A DNA stretch of 64,000 nt from Clostridia bacterium (GTDB lineage: Bacteria; Bacillota; Clostridia; Oscillospirales; CAG-272): assembly GCA_017467815.1 (NCBI GenBank), contig JAFUKI010000039.1, forward strand, positions 1 through 64,000, given 5' to 3'. Both the position numbers and the translations under genes were made by a program. This document shows positions 1 through 9,310 of this stretch, piece after piece; the first letter of the stretch is position 1, and every line of letters starts with the position of its first letter. The notes under the pieces were generated by a model. The model ran no database searches. It had not been told where the DNA came from and saw only the letters and a list, made by a program, of their open reading frames with translations.

Positions 1-155
1 CTCCGAGATGTATTGTTGGGAGCAATATTTTTACTTAAATATACACAAAATTATTTTAAAAGTCAATACATAAAACAGAAAAAATGATTATTTGGTGATA
101 CTACAAAAATAGACATCTTGATTATTGTGAAAAATGTCCAGAGCGATCTGCCGAC

Positions 156-198
156 AAAAAGAAAGAGAAGAAGAATCACACGTTGGAATTCTTCTTCT
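156..198 (-). terminator. Candidate terminator of the pyr operon
   Basis: An 11-bp inverted repeat (AGAAGAAGAAT at 166-176, ATTCTTCTTCT at 188-198) with an 11-base loop lies downstream of pyrI. On the minus strand it is followed by a pyrimidine-rich stretch (complement of 156-164). The stem is AT-rich, so termination may be weak. The rest of 1-284 is AT-rich and shows no gene. Confidence 0.4.
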
Positions 199-284
199 CC
201 TCATCAGCGCGGTATTTTTCGATACCTGTCGTCAGGCACATACAAAACCTGTCGGGCAATTATTGTATGTTTTGGAAAAACTTC

Positions 285-704
285 TTATTTCTTCGCCATG
301 GCATCGCAGTATACACAGCGGTAAATGCCTTCGTGACGGTCGGTCAGATGGAAAATATTGGGCAGTTCCTGTTCGGTGGAGGTGATGCAGCGGGGGTTCT
401 TGCAGCGGATTACACCGTTGAGCTTTTCCGGCAGTTCCAGATGCTTCTTTTCCACGCAATTGCCGTCACGGATGACATTGACGGTAATGTTGGGGTCAAT
501 GTATCCCAGTACATCCAGATGCAGATCCATATCCGCGTCGATCTTGATGATATCCTTCTTGCCCATTTTCTTGGAAGGCGCATTTTTGATGATGGCAACA
601 GAGCAGTCCAAGTCCCCCAGCTTCAGGAAATTGTAAATATCCATACTGCGGCCGGCGGTGATGTGGTCCAGTACGAGACCGTTTTTGATGGAATCAATTT
701 TCAT
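285..704 (-). CDS. pyrI: Aspartate carbamoyltransferase regulatory subunit
   Basis: 139-residue PyrI, the nucleotide-binding regulatory chain that assembles with PyrB and transmits allosteric control by nucleotides. The C-terminal zinc domain has four cysteines, Cys101, Cys106, Cys130 and Cys133. Their spacing (5, 24, 3) is the same as in the Escherichia coli chain. A GGAGG ribosome binding site precedes the ATG. It is the last gene of the pyr operon. Its RBS begins right after the stop that pyrB would use if its 3' frameshift were corrected, as expected for a coupled pair. The family assignment is secure. Confidence 0.97.
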   Translation of the reverse strand: MKIDSIKNGLVLDHITAGRSMDIYNFLKLGDLDCSVAIIKNAPSKKMGKKDIIKIDADMDLHLDVLGYIDPNITVNVIRDGNCVEKKHLELPEKLNGVIRCKNPRCITSTEQELPNIFHLTDRHEGIYRCVYCDAMAKK

Positions 705-754
705 GTTTGTTTCCTCCGTTCCTTATTCTGCGCTCAGTTCCAGCAGCATCATCA

Positions 755-1642
755 TCAAAGCCATACGCATATATTTCCGTACAGAACCTGCTTGAAGTAG
801 CAGGCACGGGGATCTTTGTCAATGGAAACGGAAATTTCGTTTACGCGGGGCAGGGGATGCATGATGCAGAGATCGCTCTTAGCCGCAGTCAGCTTGTCTT
901 CGGTGAGAATATAGCTGTCCTTCAGGCGGAGGTATTCTTCTTCACTGAAGAACCGTTCTTTCTGGACTCTGGTCATGTACAGCACATCCAGCTCCGGCAT
1001 AACGGATTCCAGATTGTTGGTTTCCTTATAGGGAATACGGTTCTTTACCAGAATGTCACGGCGTACATATTCCGGCAGCTTCAGTTCTGTGGGGGAAATC
1101 AGCACAATGTTGATGCCCACATAACGGGAGAGAGCCGCGATCAGGGAATGTACGGTTCTGCCGAACTTCAGGTCTCCGCAGAAACCTACGGTCATATTGG
1201 CCAGACGTCCCTTTTCAGACTGAATGGTGAACAGGTCGGTAAGGGTCTGTGTGGGATGGTTGTGACCGCCGTCACCCGCATTGATTACGGGAATGGAAGC
1301 ATTCAGGGAGGCTACATAAGGCGCACCTTCCTTGGGATGACGCATAGCGATGATGTCGGCGTAGCAGCTGACGGTCTTGGCAGTATCGGCAACACTTTCA
1401 CCTTTGGAAGCGGAGCTGCTCTGGGCTTCGGAGAATCCGAGTACATTTCCGCCCAGCTCATACATAGCGGCTTCAAAACTCAGTCTTGTTCTGGTGGAGG
1501 GTTCGAAAAACAGGGTAGCCAGTTTCTTGCCCTTGGCAACTTCACAGTATTTTTTAGGATTTGCAATAATATCGGCAGCTGTTGCCATCAGTTGATCGAT
1601 TTCTTCCGTGGACAGCTCCAGAATGTCAATCAGACTTCTCAT
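755..1642 (-). CDS. pyrB: Aspartate carbamoyltransferase catalytic subunit (3' frameshift)
   Basis: Catalyses carbamoyl phosphate plus L-aspartate to N-carbamoyl-aspartate, the committed step of pyrimidine synthesis. The carbamoyl-phosphate loop STRTR (residues 49-53), the SSSASKGES loop (76-84), HPTQ (129-132) and HPLPR are all present. The start overlaps the pyrE stop as ATGA. The open frame gives 295 residues and ends abruptly after YFKQVLYG. Adding one A to the AAA run (plus-strand 774-776) restores a normal tail, reading [17 protein letters not shown], with a TAA at 723-725 and 306 residues, the usual family length. So either the sequence has a one-base error or the last alpha-helix is lost. 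See findings. Confidence 0.95.
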   Translation of the reverse strand: MRSLIDILELSTEEIDQLMATAADIIANPKKYCEVAKGKKLATLFFEPSTRTRLSFEAAMYELGGNVLGFSEAQSSSASKGESVADTAKTVSCYADIIAMRHPKEGAPYVASLNASIPVINAGDGGHNHPTQTLTDLFTIQSEKGRLANMTVGFCGDLKFGRTVHSLIAALSRYVGINIVLISPTELKLPEYVRRDILVKNRIPYKETNNLESVMPELDVLYMTRVQKERFFSEEEYLRLKDSYILTEDKLTAAKSDLCIMHPLPRVNEISVSIDKDPRACYFKQVLYGNICVWL

Positions 1643-2295
1643 GCTTTGGCTCCATTCACACTCAGGTAGTTTTTGATTCTTTCCACATTTTCAGCATTCG
1701 CCGGATCTTCTTCCAGATATTCGATGATATCATAAACATCTACAACGGAGTAGACCGGGAATCCGAATTCTTCTTCCACTTCAGCCATAGCGGACTTTTC
1801 GCCCTTGCCCTTTTCCTTACGGTCAACCATAACGAAGGTAGCGGCAACTTTTACGCCATTCAGGGAGCTGAGGTTTGCCATGCTTTCACGGATAGCGGTA
1901 CCGGCAGTGATAACGTCTTCCACGATAACCACTTCTTCGCCTTCCTTGGGTACATACCCTACAAAGATACCGCCTTCACCGTGGTCCTTGGCTTCCTTGC
2001 GGTTGAAGAAGAAGGGAACATCCAGGCCGCTTTTTGCCAGTGCGATGGAGGAAGAAACCGCAATGGAAATACCCTTGTATGCAGGACCGTACAGAACAGT
2101 TCTCTTATTGCCTACCTTTTCCAGATAGCTCTTGGCATAGAATTCACCCAGCTTGGCAATCTGTTCACCGGTCTTGATGTCACCGGCATTGATGAAATAG
2201 GGGATCTTACGACCGCTTTTGGCAGTGAAATCACCGAACTTCAGTACACCCGCATCCTGCAGGAACTTGATAAACTCTCTCTTGTAGCTTTCCAT
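1639..2295 (-). CDS. pyrE: Orotate phosphoribosyltransferase
   Basis: 218 residues. It transfers phosphoribose from PRPP to orotate, giving OMP. The PRPP-binding motif [13 protein letters not shown] is at residues 122-134, with the orotate/PRPP loop residues [11 protein letters not shown] at 99-109. An AAGGAG site precedes the ATG. The stop overlaps the pyrB start by 4 bases, so the two are probably translationally coupled. It sits between pyrF and pyrB in the operon. No internal irregularity is visible. Confidence 0.97.
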   Translation of the reverse strand: MESYKREFIKFLQDAGVLKFGDFTAKSGRKIPYFINAGDIKTGEQIAKLGEFYAKSYLEKVGNKRTVLYGPAYKGISIAVSSSIALAKSGLDVPFFFNRKEAKDHGEGGIFVGYVPKEGEEVVIVEDVITAGTAIRESMANLSSLNGVKVAATFVMVDRKEKGKGEKSAMAEVEEEFGFPVYSVVDVYDIIEYLEEDPANAENVERIKNYLSVNGAKA

Positions 2296-2317
2296 ATCTA
2301 TCTCCTTGTATCAAATA

Positions 2318-3016
2318 TTACTTACAGAATTCTTCCACACAGCGCTTGTAAGCCGCCAGAGGATCGGCTGCAGCAGTGATGGGTCTGCCCACTACGATGA
2401 AGTCGGAACCGATCTCCTTCGCCTTGGCAGGAGTGGTAACGCGTACCTGGTCACCGATGTCTCCGTCAGCAAAGCGAACACCGGGGGTTACGGTGATGAA
2501 CTGCTTACCGCAGGTCTCATGAACCTTTCCGGCTTCCAGGGGAGAACATACAACACCGTCCAGACCGGCTTTCTTGGCATTTGCCGCATAGTGCATAACC
2601 ACTTCGTCAATGGGATGATCGATCAGCAGTTCTTCACGCATACGGTCTTCACCGGTGGAAGTCAGCTGGGTAACGGCGATCAGCAGGGGACGGGTTCCGT
2701 CGGGACGGGTAAGTCCTTCAATGGCAGCTTCCATCATGGCGATGGTACCGGCAGCGTGCAGGTTGGTCATGTCAACACCCAGACGGGAGAGAACATTCAT
2801 GGACTTCTTAACGGTATTGGGAATATCGTGGAGTTTCAGGTCGAGGAAGATCTTGTGCCCTCTTTCCTTGATTTCTCTGACAATATCCGGACCGGCGGAA
2901 TAATACAGTTCCATACCGATCTTTACAAAAGGTCTTTCATCACCGAAACGGTTCAGAAAGGTCATAACCTCTTCCTTGGACGCGAAATCGCAGGCAATAA
3001 TTACATCTCTGTTCAT
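2318..3016 (-). CDS. pyrF: Orotidine 5'-phosphate decarboxylase
   Basis: Decarboxylates OMP to UMP. The catalytic motif [11 protein letters not shown] is at residues 59-69, carrying the Lys and Asp of the active site. The first residues ([11 protein letters not shown]) match the usual beta-1 strand of this TIM barrel. I chose the ATG at 3016, which gives 232 residues, because GGAGGAG stands 7 bases before it. An upstream ATG at 3037 would only add a non-conserved 7-residue extension. The start overlaps the pyrD stop as ATGA. Confidence 0.97.
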   Translation of the reverse strand: MNRDVIIACDFASKEEVMTFLNRFGDERPFVKIGMELYYSAGPDIVREIKERGHKIFLDLKLHDIPNTVKKSMNVLSRLGVDMTNLHAAGTIAMMEAAIEGLTRPDGTRPLLIAVTQLTSTGEDRMREELLIDHPIDEVVMHYAANAKKAGLDGVVCSPLEAGKVHETCGKQFITVTPGVRFADGDIGDQVRVTTPAKAKEIGSDFIVVGRPITAAADPLAAYKRCVEEFCK

Positions 3017-3927
3017 CTGTGTGCTCCTCCTGTGCATTCTTCTAAATTTGTGATTCCGTATTTTTGCATAACCTCCGGCAGTGCGGCAACGATATCCCGG
3101 CAGATGTAGGGATTGACCAGATTGGCAGCACCGATCTGTACGGCAGCCGCACCGGCAAGCATCATCTCAATTACATCTTCCGCGGAAGAGATACCGCCCA
3201 TACCGATAATGGGAATTTGAACAGCGTCATATACCCGATATACCTGTGCCAGCGCCACGGGCAGAATGGCAGGACCGGAGAAACCGCCGGTCGTGTTGGC
3301 AATAACAGGCTTCTTGCGCTTCAGGTCAATGCGCATACCGACCAGTGTATTGATCATGCTGATCCCGTCCGCACCGGCTGCTTCAACCGCTTTTGCGATG
3401 GAAACGATATCGGTAACATTGGGGGTGAGCTTTACAAAAACGGGCTTGGTGGTCACTTTTTTCACCGCTTCCGTTACAGAGGCGGCAGATTCAGCGGTAG
3501 TACCGAAGCCCATACCGCCGCCATGAACATTGGGGCAGCTGATATTGACTTCCAGGATCCCCACATTGTCGCAGGCATCCATCTTTTCCGCGCAGTATAC
3601 ATATTCTTCCAGGGAGAAACCGCCGATATTGGCAACTACGGGCTTGCCGAAAATTTTCTGGATATTGGGCAGTTCTTCACTGATTACCTTTTCAATACCG
3701 GGGTTCTGCAGACCGACGGCGTTGATCATACCGTTGGGGCATTCCGCGATACGGGGGGTGGGATTGCCGAAACGGGGATCCTTGGTGGTACCCTTGATGG
3801 AGAAGGAACCCAGACAACGGATGTCGTACAGTTCCGCAAATTCTCTGCCGTAACCGAAAGTACCGCTTGCCGGGATGATGGGGTTGTCCAGTGTCAGACC
3901 GGCAAGGTGAATTGTTGTGTTTACCAT
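3013..3927 (-). CDS. pyrD: Dihydroorotate dehydrogenase B (NAD+), catalytic subunit
   Basis: 304-residue FMN enzyme of class 1B that oxidises dihydroorotate to orotate and passes electrons to Pyr[16 protein letters not shown] (128-142) holds the active-site Cys131, typical of class 1 enzymes; class 2 has serine. The start is placed at 3927 because AAGGAG lies 8 bases upstream. The ATG at 4002 would run far into pyrK. The gene overlaps the end of pyrK by 7 bases and the start of pyrF by 4, so expression is likely coupled. NAD-linked function is inferred from the adjacent pyrK. Confidence 0.96.
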   Translation of the reverse strand: MVNTTIHLAGLTLDNPIIPASGTFGYGREFAELYDIRCLGSFSIKGTTKDPRFGNPTPRIAECPNGMINAVGLQNPGIEKVISEELPNIQKIFGKPVVANIGGFSLEEYVYCAEKMDACDNVGILEVNISCPNVHGGGMGFGTTAESAASVTEAVKKVTTKPVFVKLTPNVTDIVSIAKAVEAAGADGISMINTLVGMRIDLKRKKPVIANTTGGFSGPAILPVALAQVYRVYDAVQIPIIGMGGISSAEDVIEMMLAGAAAVQIGAANLVNPYICRDIVAALPEVMQKYGITNLEECTGGAHR

Positions 3928-4649
3928 ACGATGATCTCCTTTTCCAGAACGGGACCGTCCTTGCATATACGCAGACTGCCGTATTTTGTCTTGCAGGAAC
4001 AACCCATGCAGGCACCGAATCCGCAGCCCATACGTTCTTCAAAACTGTATTCACCGCTGCAGTCCAGCTTGTCGTAAACCGCTTTCAGCATGGGAATGGG
4101 ACCGCAGGCGTAGCTGTAGGAATACGCACTGTCCATCAGATCGGTAACAAATCCTTTTGTACCGTAACTGCCGTCCACAGTTGCCACACGGACGGTGCAT
4201 CCCAGGGCAGCAAGTTCTTCTTCATAGAACACATCTTCTTTGGATGCAAATCCCATCACAACAGTAACGTTCTTACCCATTGCACGCAGCCGCTTGGCAA
4301 GACCGTACATGGGCGGAACACCGACACCGCCGCCTGCCAGTACCGGATTGTTTCCGGCTTTTTCTACATCAAAACCGTTTCCGAGACCGGTGAGGATGTC
4401 CAGCTTTGCGCCGGCACTGTATCGGGACATAGCTTGTGTACCGCGGCCGAGGATTTTGTATATCAGCGTGAGTTTTCCGTCTCCCCAGTCACATACGGAG
4501 ATGGGTCTGCGCAGATAGAATCCATCCAGCTGAATGTTCACAAACTGACCGGGCGCTGTGATATCCGATGTATCCCCGCTTAAAGTCATGCGGTAAACAT
4601 CCTTGGCAATATTCTCATTGGTCTCAATCGAAAAAATACTCTGTCTCAT
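3921..4649 (-). CDS. pyrK: Dihydroorotate dehydrogenase B, electron transfer subunit
   Basis: 242-residue iron-sulfur flavoprotein that carries electrons from PyrD-bound FMN to NAD+. It has a ferredoxin-reductase-like FAD domain (RRPISVC at 47-53), an NAD-binding AGGGVGVPPMY (105-115) and a C-terminal [2Fe-2S] site formed by Cys209, Cys214, Cys217 and Cys229. All parts expected of PyrK are present. The start ATG overlaps the pyrC stop (ATGA) and GGGAG lies just before it. Its presence next to pyrD fixes the class 1B type. Confidence 0.96.
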   Translation of the reverse strand: MRQSIFSIETNENIAKDVYRMTLSGDTSDITAPGQFVNIQLDGFYLRRPISVCDWGDGKLTLIYKILGRGTQAMSRYSAGAKLDILTGLGNGFDVEKAGNNPVLAGGGVGVPPMYGLAKRLRAMGKNVTVVMGFASKEDVFYEEELAALGCTVRVATVDGSYGTKGFVTDLMDSAYSYSYACGPIPMLKAVYDKLDCSGEYSFEERMGCGFGACMGCSCKTKYGSLRICKDGPVLEKEIIVW

Positions 4650-5905
4650 ATATTTCTCCCTTCATAAGCGATCTTACCTTCCGCCAGTGTCAGCACACAT
4701 TTTCCCTGAACCGTCCAGCCGGCAAAGGGCGTTGCCTTACCCATGGACAGGAAATCCGCCGGATCCACCGTGTATTCGCTGTCCAGATCAAATACGGTGA
4801 GATCGGCTCTGGCACCGGCTTTGATCTGCGGATCTTCCAGACCGAATCTTGCCGCAGGAGCCGTTGTCAGCATGGAAATCAGCTGTTTCAGGGGAAGGAT
4901 TCCCGTTTTTACCAGCTTCGCATACAGTACCGGGAATGCGGTTTCGATACCGACCACACCCATGGCACTCTTTTCCAGCCCTCTTGCCTTTTCCTCTGCA
5001 CTGTGGGGCGCATGGTCCGTGGCAATCATGTCGATGGTACCGTCCAGAACTCCTTCCAACAGTGCAGTTTTATCCGATTCACTGCGGAGAGGAGGATTCA
5101 TTTTGAAGCGTCCATCTTCCATCAGATCCTTGTCACACATAGTCAGATAATGGGGACCGGTTTCGCAGGTAATGTCCACACCGCGCTTTTTCGCATCCCG
5201 GATCAGGGAGACACTTTCGGCGGTGGAGATATGACAAACATGATAGGGACAGCCGGTTTCTTCCGCCAGACGTATATCTCTCTCGATCATTTTCCATTCG
5301 GAAGCGGAGCAGATACCCCTGTGTCCGTGAGCCTTGGCATATTCGCCGTCGTGAATGTAACCGCCGTTCAGCAGATCGTTGACTTCACAATGTGCTGCCG
5401 CAATTTTGCCCAGCTCCTTTACGGTAAGCATCAGCTGACGCATCATTTCTTCATTCTGGACACCCTTGCCGTCATCGGAGAACCCACCGACATCCGCCGC
5501 CATACCTGCCAGATCCGCCATTTCCTTACCGTTCTGTCCCACTGTCAGAGAACCGTAGGGAAGAACCCGGATGCAGGCGTCTTTTCGGATGGCATCCAGC
5601 TGCAGTGCCAGATGTGCGGGACTGTCCGGCACGGGATTCAGATTGGGCATGGCAAAAACCGTGGTGTAGCCGCCCCTTGCAGCTGCTTTCGTGCCGCTTG
5701 CAATGGTTTCTTTGTATAAAAAACCCGGTTCTCGCAAATGCACGTGCACATCGATAAAACCGGGAAAAACAGCAAAATCACCTAAAAAAATGTCCGCCTT
5801 CTCCGTAAACGGATCCACACGAACAATTCTTCCATCTTCAATACAAAGAGCAGCGGGTGTAAACTGATTGTCGATCCAAACATTCTTACTGCTGATGATC
5901 ATCAT
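4646..5905 (-). CDS. pyrC: Dihydroorotase
   Basis: Zinc amidohydrolase that cyclises carbamoyl-aspartate to dihydroorotate. The metal-binding DVHVHLREPG is at residues 52-61, with ATDHAPHS near the C-terminus. It is a class I enzyme of about 419 residues, starting at the ATG at 5905, which has GGAGAG 4 bases upstream. A second ATG follows at once (5902). An in-frame ATG at 5953 is possible but has only a cramped GGAG. As the first gene of the pyr operon it is preceded by a leader ORF whose stop overlaps this start, and by a direct repeat of the initiation region. Confidence 0.95.
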   Translation of the reverse strand: MMIISSKNVWIDNQFTPAALCIEDGRIVRVDPFTEKADIFLGDFAVFPGFIDVHVHLREPGFLYKETIASGTKAAARGGYTTVFAMPNLNPVPDSPAHLALQLDAIRKDACIRVLPYGSLTVGQNGKEMADLAGMAADVGGFSDDGKGVQNEEMMRQLMLTVKELGKIAAAHCEVNDLLNGGYIHDGEYAKAHGHRGICSASEWKMIERDIRLAEETGCPYHVCHISTAESVSLIRDAKKRGVDITCETGPHYLTMCDKDLMEDGRFKMNPPLRSESDKTALLEGVLDGTIDMIATDHAPHSAEEKARGLEKSAMGVVGIETAFPVLYAKLVKTGILPLKQLISMLTTAPAARFGLEDPQIKAGARADLTVFDLDSEYTVDPADFLSMGKATPFAGWTVQGKCVLTLAEGKIAYEGRNI

Positions 5906-5988
5906 ACTACTCTCCATTCTGTTGCATGATTCGACGGACAGCAGTGCATCCATAGCTCCATCCGGCGCAAGTCCACACTACTCTCCAT
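5902..5988 (-). CDS. Candidate 28-residue leader ORF overlapping the pyrC start
   Basis: An ATG at 5988 opens a 28-codon frame, out of phase with pyrC, whose TGA (5904-5902) overlaps the pyrC ATG (5905) as ATGA. A GTG at codon 5 has the same GGAGAG-TAGT context as the pyrC start. The frame contains two adjacent Cys codons and two Trp codons. The predicted transcription start is only about 9 bases before the ATG. It could couple pyrC translation to leader translation, or be chance. No homology is known to me. Confidence 0.35.
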   Translation of the reverse strand: MESSVDLRRMELWMHCCPSNHATEWRVV

Positions 5989-5991
5989 TCT
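5906..5991. repeat. 15-bp perfect direct repeat in the pyrC leader
   Basis: ACTACTCTCCATTCT occurs at 5906-5920 and again at 5977-5991, exactly 71 bp apart. On the minus strand each copy reads AGAATGGAGAGTAGT, that is an ATG plus the GGAGAG ribosome binding site. The second copy serves pyrC and the first would serve the leader ORF. It looks like a duplicated translation initiation region. Confidence 0.85.
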
Positions 5992-6003
5992 ATCTTATCA
6001 TAT

Positions 6004-6032
6004 AGTGTACCATATCCATCCGGGAAAGTCAA
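6004..6032 (-). promoter_or_regulatory. Promoter of the pyr operon
   Basis: On the minus strand a TTGACT box (6032-6027) and a TACACT box (6009-6004) are 17 bases apart, a sigma-A type promoter. The start of transcription would fall near 5997, leaving a leader of about 90 bases before pyrC. No PyrR-type attenuator or terminator hairpin is evident in that leader. Confidence 0.7.
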
Positions 6033-6197
6033 TGGGCAAAAGTGGGAATTTCTGTTTTTCCGCCGTCGTGAAACTGTAGCTTTTGCTATGATTTGCCGAT
6101 TTCTGTAAACATAAGAAATTCTTAAGGTTTTTCCCTCTTTCTTTTTAATATATTTTCTGGTACAATAATATCATGAAAGAACTGCGGAGGTTTAATA

Positions 6198-6890
6198 ATG
6201 TATACAATATTGGTATGTGATGATGAAAAAGATATAGTTTCCGCCGTGGAGATCTATCTGAGTGCGGAAGGATACAATGTGTTGAAAGCCTACAACGGTC
6301 TGGAGGCTATGGAAGTACTGGAAAACAATGAGGTGCATCTGATCCTGATGGATATCATGATGCCCGGCATGGACGGTATTTCCGCTACCGCACAGATCCG
6401 TAGATCCCACAACCTGCCCATACTGTTCCTGACTGCCAAGAGTGAAAGCAGCGACAAGATCCTGGGACTGAACATCGGTGCGGATGATTATGTCACCAAA
6501 CCCTTTGATCCTCTGGAACTTACGGCAAGGGTACGTTCCCATATCCGACGCTATGCCACACTGGGCGGTATGCCCCAGACCACGGATACCCTGGTGAACG
6601 GCGGTATTATCATGGATGACAAAACCAAAACGGTAACAGTGGACGGGGAAGCGGTATCCCTCACGCCCATTGAATACAGTATGCTCCGCCTGTTCCTCCA
6701 GCATCCGGGACAGGTATTCTCCATTCACCAGATCTACGAACAGGTGTGGAAAGAATCCCCCATCGGCAGTGAAAACTCCGTAGCGGTACATATCCGTCAC
6801 CTGCGGGAAAAACTGGAAATCAACCCTTCCGAACCCCGGTACATCCGCGTTGTCTGGGGATTGGGATACAAAATGGAAAAGATCCAATAA
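6198..6890 (+). CDS. OmpR/PhoB-family response regulator
   Basis: 230 residues. The receiver domain has acidic residues Asp8, Asp9 and Glu10, phospho-acceptor Asp52 (ILMDIMMPGMDG) and the conserved TKPFDPLELTAR switch region. The C-terminal winged-helix domain ends in VRGVWGLGYKME-like sequence (RVVWGLGYKME). A GGAGG site precedes the ATG. The sensor kinase gene follows 36 bases later on the same strand, so the pair is a two-component system. The sequence resembles the VanR-type subgroup, but the signal and target genes cannot be told. A TACAAT -10-like box lies just upstream (about 6160). Confidence 0.93.
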   Translation: MYTILVCDDEKDIVSAVEIYLSAEGYNVLKAYNGLEAMEVLENNEVHLILMDIMMPGMDGISATAQIRRSHNLPILFLTAKSESSDKILGLNIGADDYVTKPFDPLELTARVRSHIRRYATLGGMPQTTDTLVNGGIIMDDKTKTVTVDGEAVSLTPIEYSMLRLFLQHPGQVFSIHQIYEQVWKESPIGSENSVAVHIRHLREKLEINPSEPRYIRVVWGLGYKMEKIQ

Positions 6891-6926
6891 TGCAGCAGGA
6901 CTGCATACAGAAAGGGGAATCTGCAG

Positions 6927-8861
6927 ATGAAAATTGCTTCCTGGTTCAAACAGATCTTATTGGTGTTCTCTACGTATGTACTGGCGATTTTTATGATTTT
7001 TCTTGCCGTTATGATGGTAATCTCCGTGACCCTCGGCGTATACAGCCGCAACGAAGCAGATACGCTGCAATATCTGTACGAGCAGATCACCGTCCAGAAA
7101 TGCTATAATGTCATGGAGGAATACTACTGGCTTGGAGACGACACAGCCGAATACTATAACGCCTCATCCGATCTGCGCGGTACCAACAACTTCCGGTATA
7201 CCCTTTATACGGGCGATGCGGAAAAGGGAACACTGACAAAAGCCAAAGAAACGTATGACGACGAAGAATACCTTGTTTCTACAGAACGTACCAATGTATT
7301 TGCCCAGGATATGTTCCATGAATCCACAGGTACCTGGAACATTGTACGTGCACAGGTTCGTGTGGAGGGGTATTACTGTCCCCAGGACGGTATCGTGGAT
7401 GTATATACCATCGTCACTGATGTAGTACATTTCGGCTACATAATGCACATCGCCTTACCGATCATTCTTGTCGGTGTGGTACTGCTGTGGCTGATTTCCG
7501 GCGTAGCCATGACCTTCTCCATCGGACATATTTCCGGTTCCAAGGAAATCACACTGTTCTGGCTGGATAAGATACCCTACGATATCTATACCGCCCTTCT
7601 GGTGGCAATGGGTATCATGCCGGTATTTTTTGTCATAGATGCCGTGGAGCAATTCTATTACCTGAAACCGGAACTGCTGCAGTTTGTACTGGGGGTAATA
7701 TCCGTTCTGCTGCTGGTTCTGTTCATTCTGGCATTCTACTGTACGACAGTAGCAAGACTGAAGAAGGGGACCATATTCCAGAATACTCTGATCTGGTACT
7801 GTCTGGTGATTGTTTTCCGCGTGATCCGATGGATATTCCGCGGCATTGCCAAAATGTTCGGCTGGGTACTGAAACTGCCCACAGTGTGGCAGGCAGCGAT
7901 ATTTGTGCCTGTGGTCTTGCTGCTAAACAGTTTCCTTATTTATATAGGAAGGAACAGCGGCATCTTTTTCCTGTGTGCCTGTTTCTTCAATCTTGTGATC
8001 TATGGCATATTCCTGTACGCTGCCATAGCATACCGTACCATTGAAAAAGCCGGACGGGAACTGGCAGCGGGGAATCTGGCATACAAAACCGATGCTCCCA
8101 GTGTATTTTACCTTTTCCGCGAACACGCATACAATCTGAACGCCATCGGTTACGGCATGGAACGTGCAGTGGATGAAAAAATGAAAAGTGAACGGTTCAA
8201 AACGGAACTGATCACCAATGTATCCCACGATATCAAAACGCCCCTGACCTCCATTATCAATTATACCGACCTGCTGGCAAAGGAAGACCTGCCCGACACA
8301 GCCCGCGAATACACGGAGATCCTCAGCCGGCAATCCGCAAGACTGAAAAAGCTGACGGAAGACCTGATCGAAGCCTCCAAAGCCTCCACCGGCAACATCC
8401 CCGTATCCCTGGAAAGACTCAGCATCTGTCAGATCGTGCGCCAGTCCGTAGGAGAATACGAACACAAAATGGAACAGGCAGGACTGACCGTTATGACCGT
8501 AGTTCCGCCGGAGGATGTATATGCCAACGTGGACGGACGCCTGCTCTGGCGCATACTGGATAATCTGTACTCAAACGTATGCAAATACGCCCTGACGGGA
8601 ACAAGAGTATATATCGTCGTCACCGAAGACAATAACACCGTCTGCATCAGCGTCAAAAATATCTCCAGAGAAATGCTGAACGTATCCTCTGAAGAACTGA
8701 CAGAACGCTTCGTACAGGGAGACAGCAGCCGATCCGCAGAAGGAAGCGGTCTCGGCTTGAACATTGCCAAAAGCCTCACAGAACTCCAGCACGGCCAGTT
8801 CAACGTCCACTGCGACGGCGACCTCTTCCGCAGCGACATCATCTTCCCGATTGTTCCTTGA
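6927..8861 (+). CDS. Multi-pass membrane sensor histidine kinase
   Basis: 644 residues. A membrane segment at about 10-38, an extracytoplasmic domain to about 165, then a block of about six further hydrophobic segments up to residue 385. The cytoplasmic kinase has an H-box ELITNVSHDIKTPLTS with phospho-acceptor His434, an N-box around RILDNLYSNVCKYA, and a G-box GSGLGLNIAKSL near the end. It is cotranscribed with the response regulator at 6198. The large number of membrane segments between the sensor loop and the kinase is unusual and suggests sensing within the membrane. The ligand is unknown. Confidence 0.92.
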   Translation: MKIASWFKQILLVFSTYVLAIFMIFLAVMMVISVTLGVYSRNEADTLQYLYEQITVQKCYNVMEEYYWLGDDTAEYYNASSDLRGTNNFRYTLYTGDAEKGTLTKAKETYDDEEYLVSTERTNVFAQDMFHESTGTWNIVRAQVRVEGYYCPQDGIVDVYTIVTDVVHFGYIMHIALPIILVGVVLLWLISGVAMTFSIGHISGSKEITLFWLDKIPYDIYTALLVAMGIMPVFFVIDAVEQFYYLKPELLQFVLGVISVLLLVLFILAFYCTTVARLKKGTIFQNTLIWYCLVIVFRVIRWIFRGIAKMFGWVLKLPTVWQAAIFVPVVLLLNSFLIYIGRNSGIFFLCACFFNLVIYGIFLYAAIAYRTIEKAGRELAAGNLAYKTDAPSVFYLFREHAYNLNAIGYGMERAVDEKMKSERFKTELITNVSHDIKTPLTSIINYTDLLAKEDLPDTAREYTEILSRQSARLKKLTEDLIEASKASTGNIPVSLERLSICQIVRQSVGEYEHKMEQAGLTVMTVVPPEDVYANVDGRLLWRILDNLYSNVCKYALTGTRVYIVVTEDNNTVCISVKNISREMLNVSSEELTERFVQGDSSRSAEGSGLGLNIAKSLTELQHGQFNVHCDGDLFRSDIIFPIVP

Positions 8862-8878
8862 TTTGATTTCGGTTTTTT

Positions 8879-8995
8879 GCAGGGGAGGGAGAAACACTTT
8901 TTGCGAAAAAGTATTTCTCCTTCCTGAAGATTTGCGCAGCAATTCTTCGCTGCACACCCACCCTCTTTTCAAAAAACTTTGAAAAAGAAAGGGGG
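8879..8995. repeat. Dispersed hairpin element, copy A
   Basis: About 117 bp, closely matching 38104-38214 along its whole length. It holds three parts in order: a long hairpin (GGGAGAAACACTTTTTGCG and its near complement), a small GC hairpin (GCGCAGC/GCTGC), and a C-rich/G-rich pair (CCCTCTTTTC to GAAAAAGAAAGGGGG). It lies just after the sensor kinase gene and might end its transcript, but no clean U-run follows the first hairpin. The stretch 8996-9147 has another hairpin (9089-9118, CCGCAAAACACTTTC with its near complement) and no gene. Confidence 0.75.
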
Positions 8996-9147
8996 CTTTA
9001 GAATGATAATATCTTAATCACAGGTCAAATCATGTAGTCTTACGTCTGATGTATGATTTGATATTTCTGAATTGGTGTTCACCAAATACCGCAAAACACT
9101 TTCAAAAGTTTTTGCGGAGCTTTTTGCAAAAAGCGACCCGTTTCCCC

Positions 9148-9176
9148 TTTACAAACATAAAAAAATATGCTATAAT
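9148..9176 (+). promoter_or_regulatory. Promoter of queT
   Basis: TTTACA (9148-9153) and TATAAT (9171-9176) are separated by 17 bases. Transcription would start near 9182, directly at the first stem of the riboswitch-like leader. Confidence 0.75.
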
Positions 9177-9180
9177 AAAA

Positions 9181-9310
9181 CCCAGTCGTGAAGGTGAGAG
9201 CCTGTCTGCGGCTGGGTTAATTTCATAAAGTGAGTTCGTGACCATCCTCACTGCGGGCAAATGCCCCGAATCAAAACTACGGAAAAAGGACCGTGCATGA
9301 CGGATTTTTT
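9181..9310 (+). promoter_or_regulatory. Riboswitch-like leader, probably preQ1-sensing
   Basis: The leader begins with an 8-bp stem (CCCAGTCG 9181-9188 with CGGCTGGG 9209-9216). A second stem follows (AGTGAG 9229-9234 with CTCACT 9247-9252), then GGGC/GCCC (9255-9266). CTCAC can pair instead with an identical GTGAG in the first loop (9194-9198), a possible pseudoknot or switch. At the end CCGT (9291-9294) can pair with ACGG upstream (9279-9282) or with ACGG downstream (9300-9303), which precedes six T residues; this is an antiterminator/terminator arrangement. preQ1 sensing is inferred from the downstream queT family; class III preQ1 riboswitches are known before queT in Ruminococcaceae. I could not match the consensus from memory. 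Confidence 0.6.

Noticed and set aside
5906-5953. In-frame upstream ATG (5953) as pyrC start
   Set aside because: Its GGAG is only 2 bases away and the extra 16 residues are not like dihydroorotase; the ATG at 5905 has a better site. Not fully excluded.
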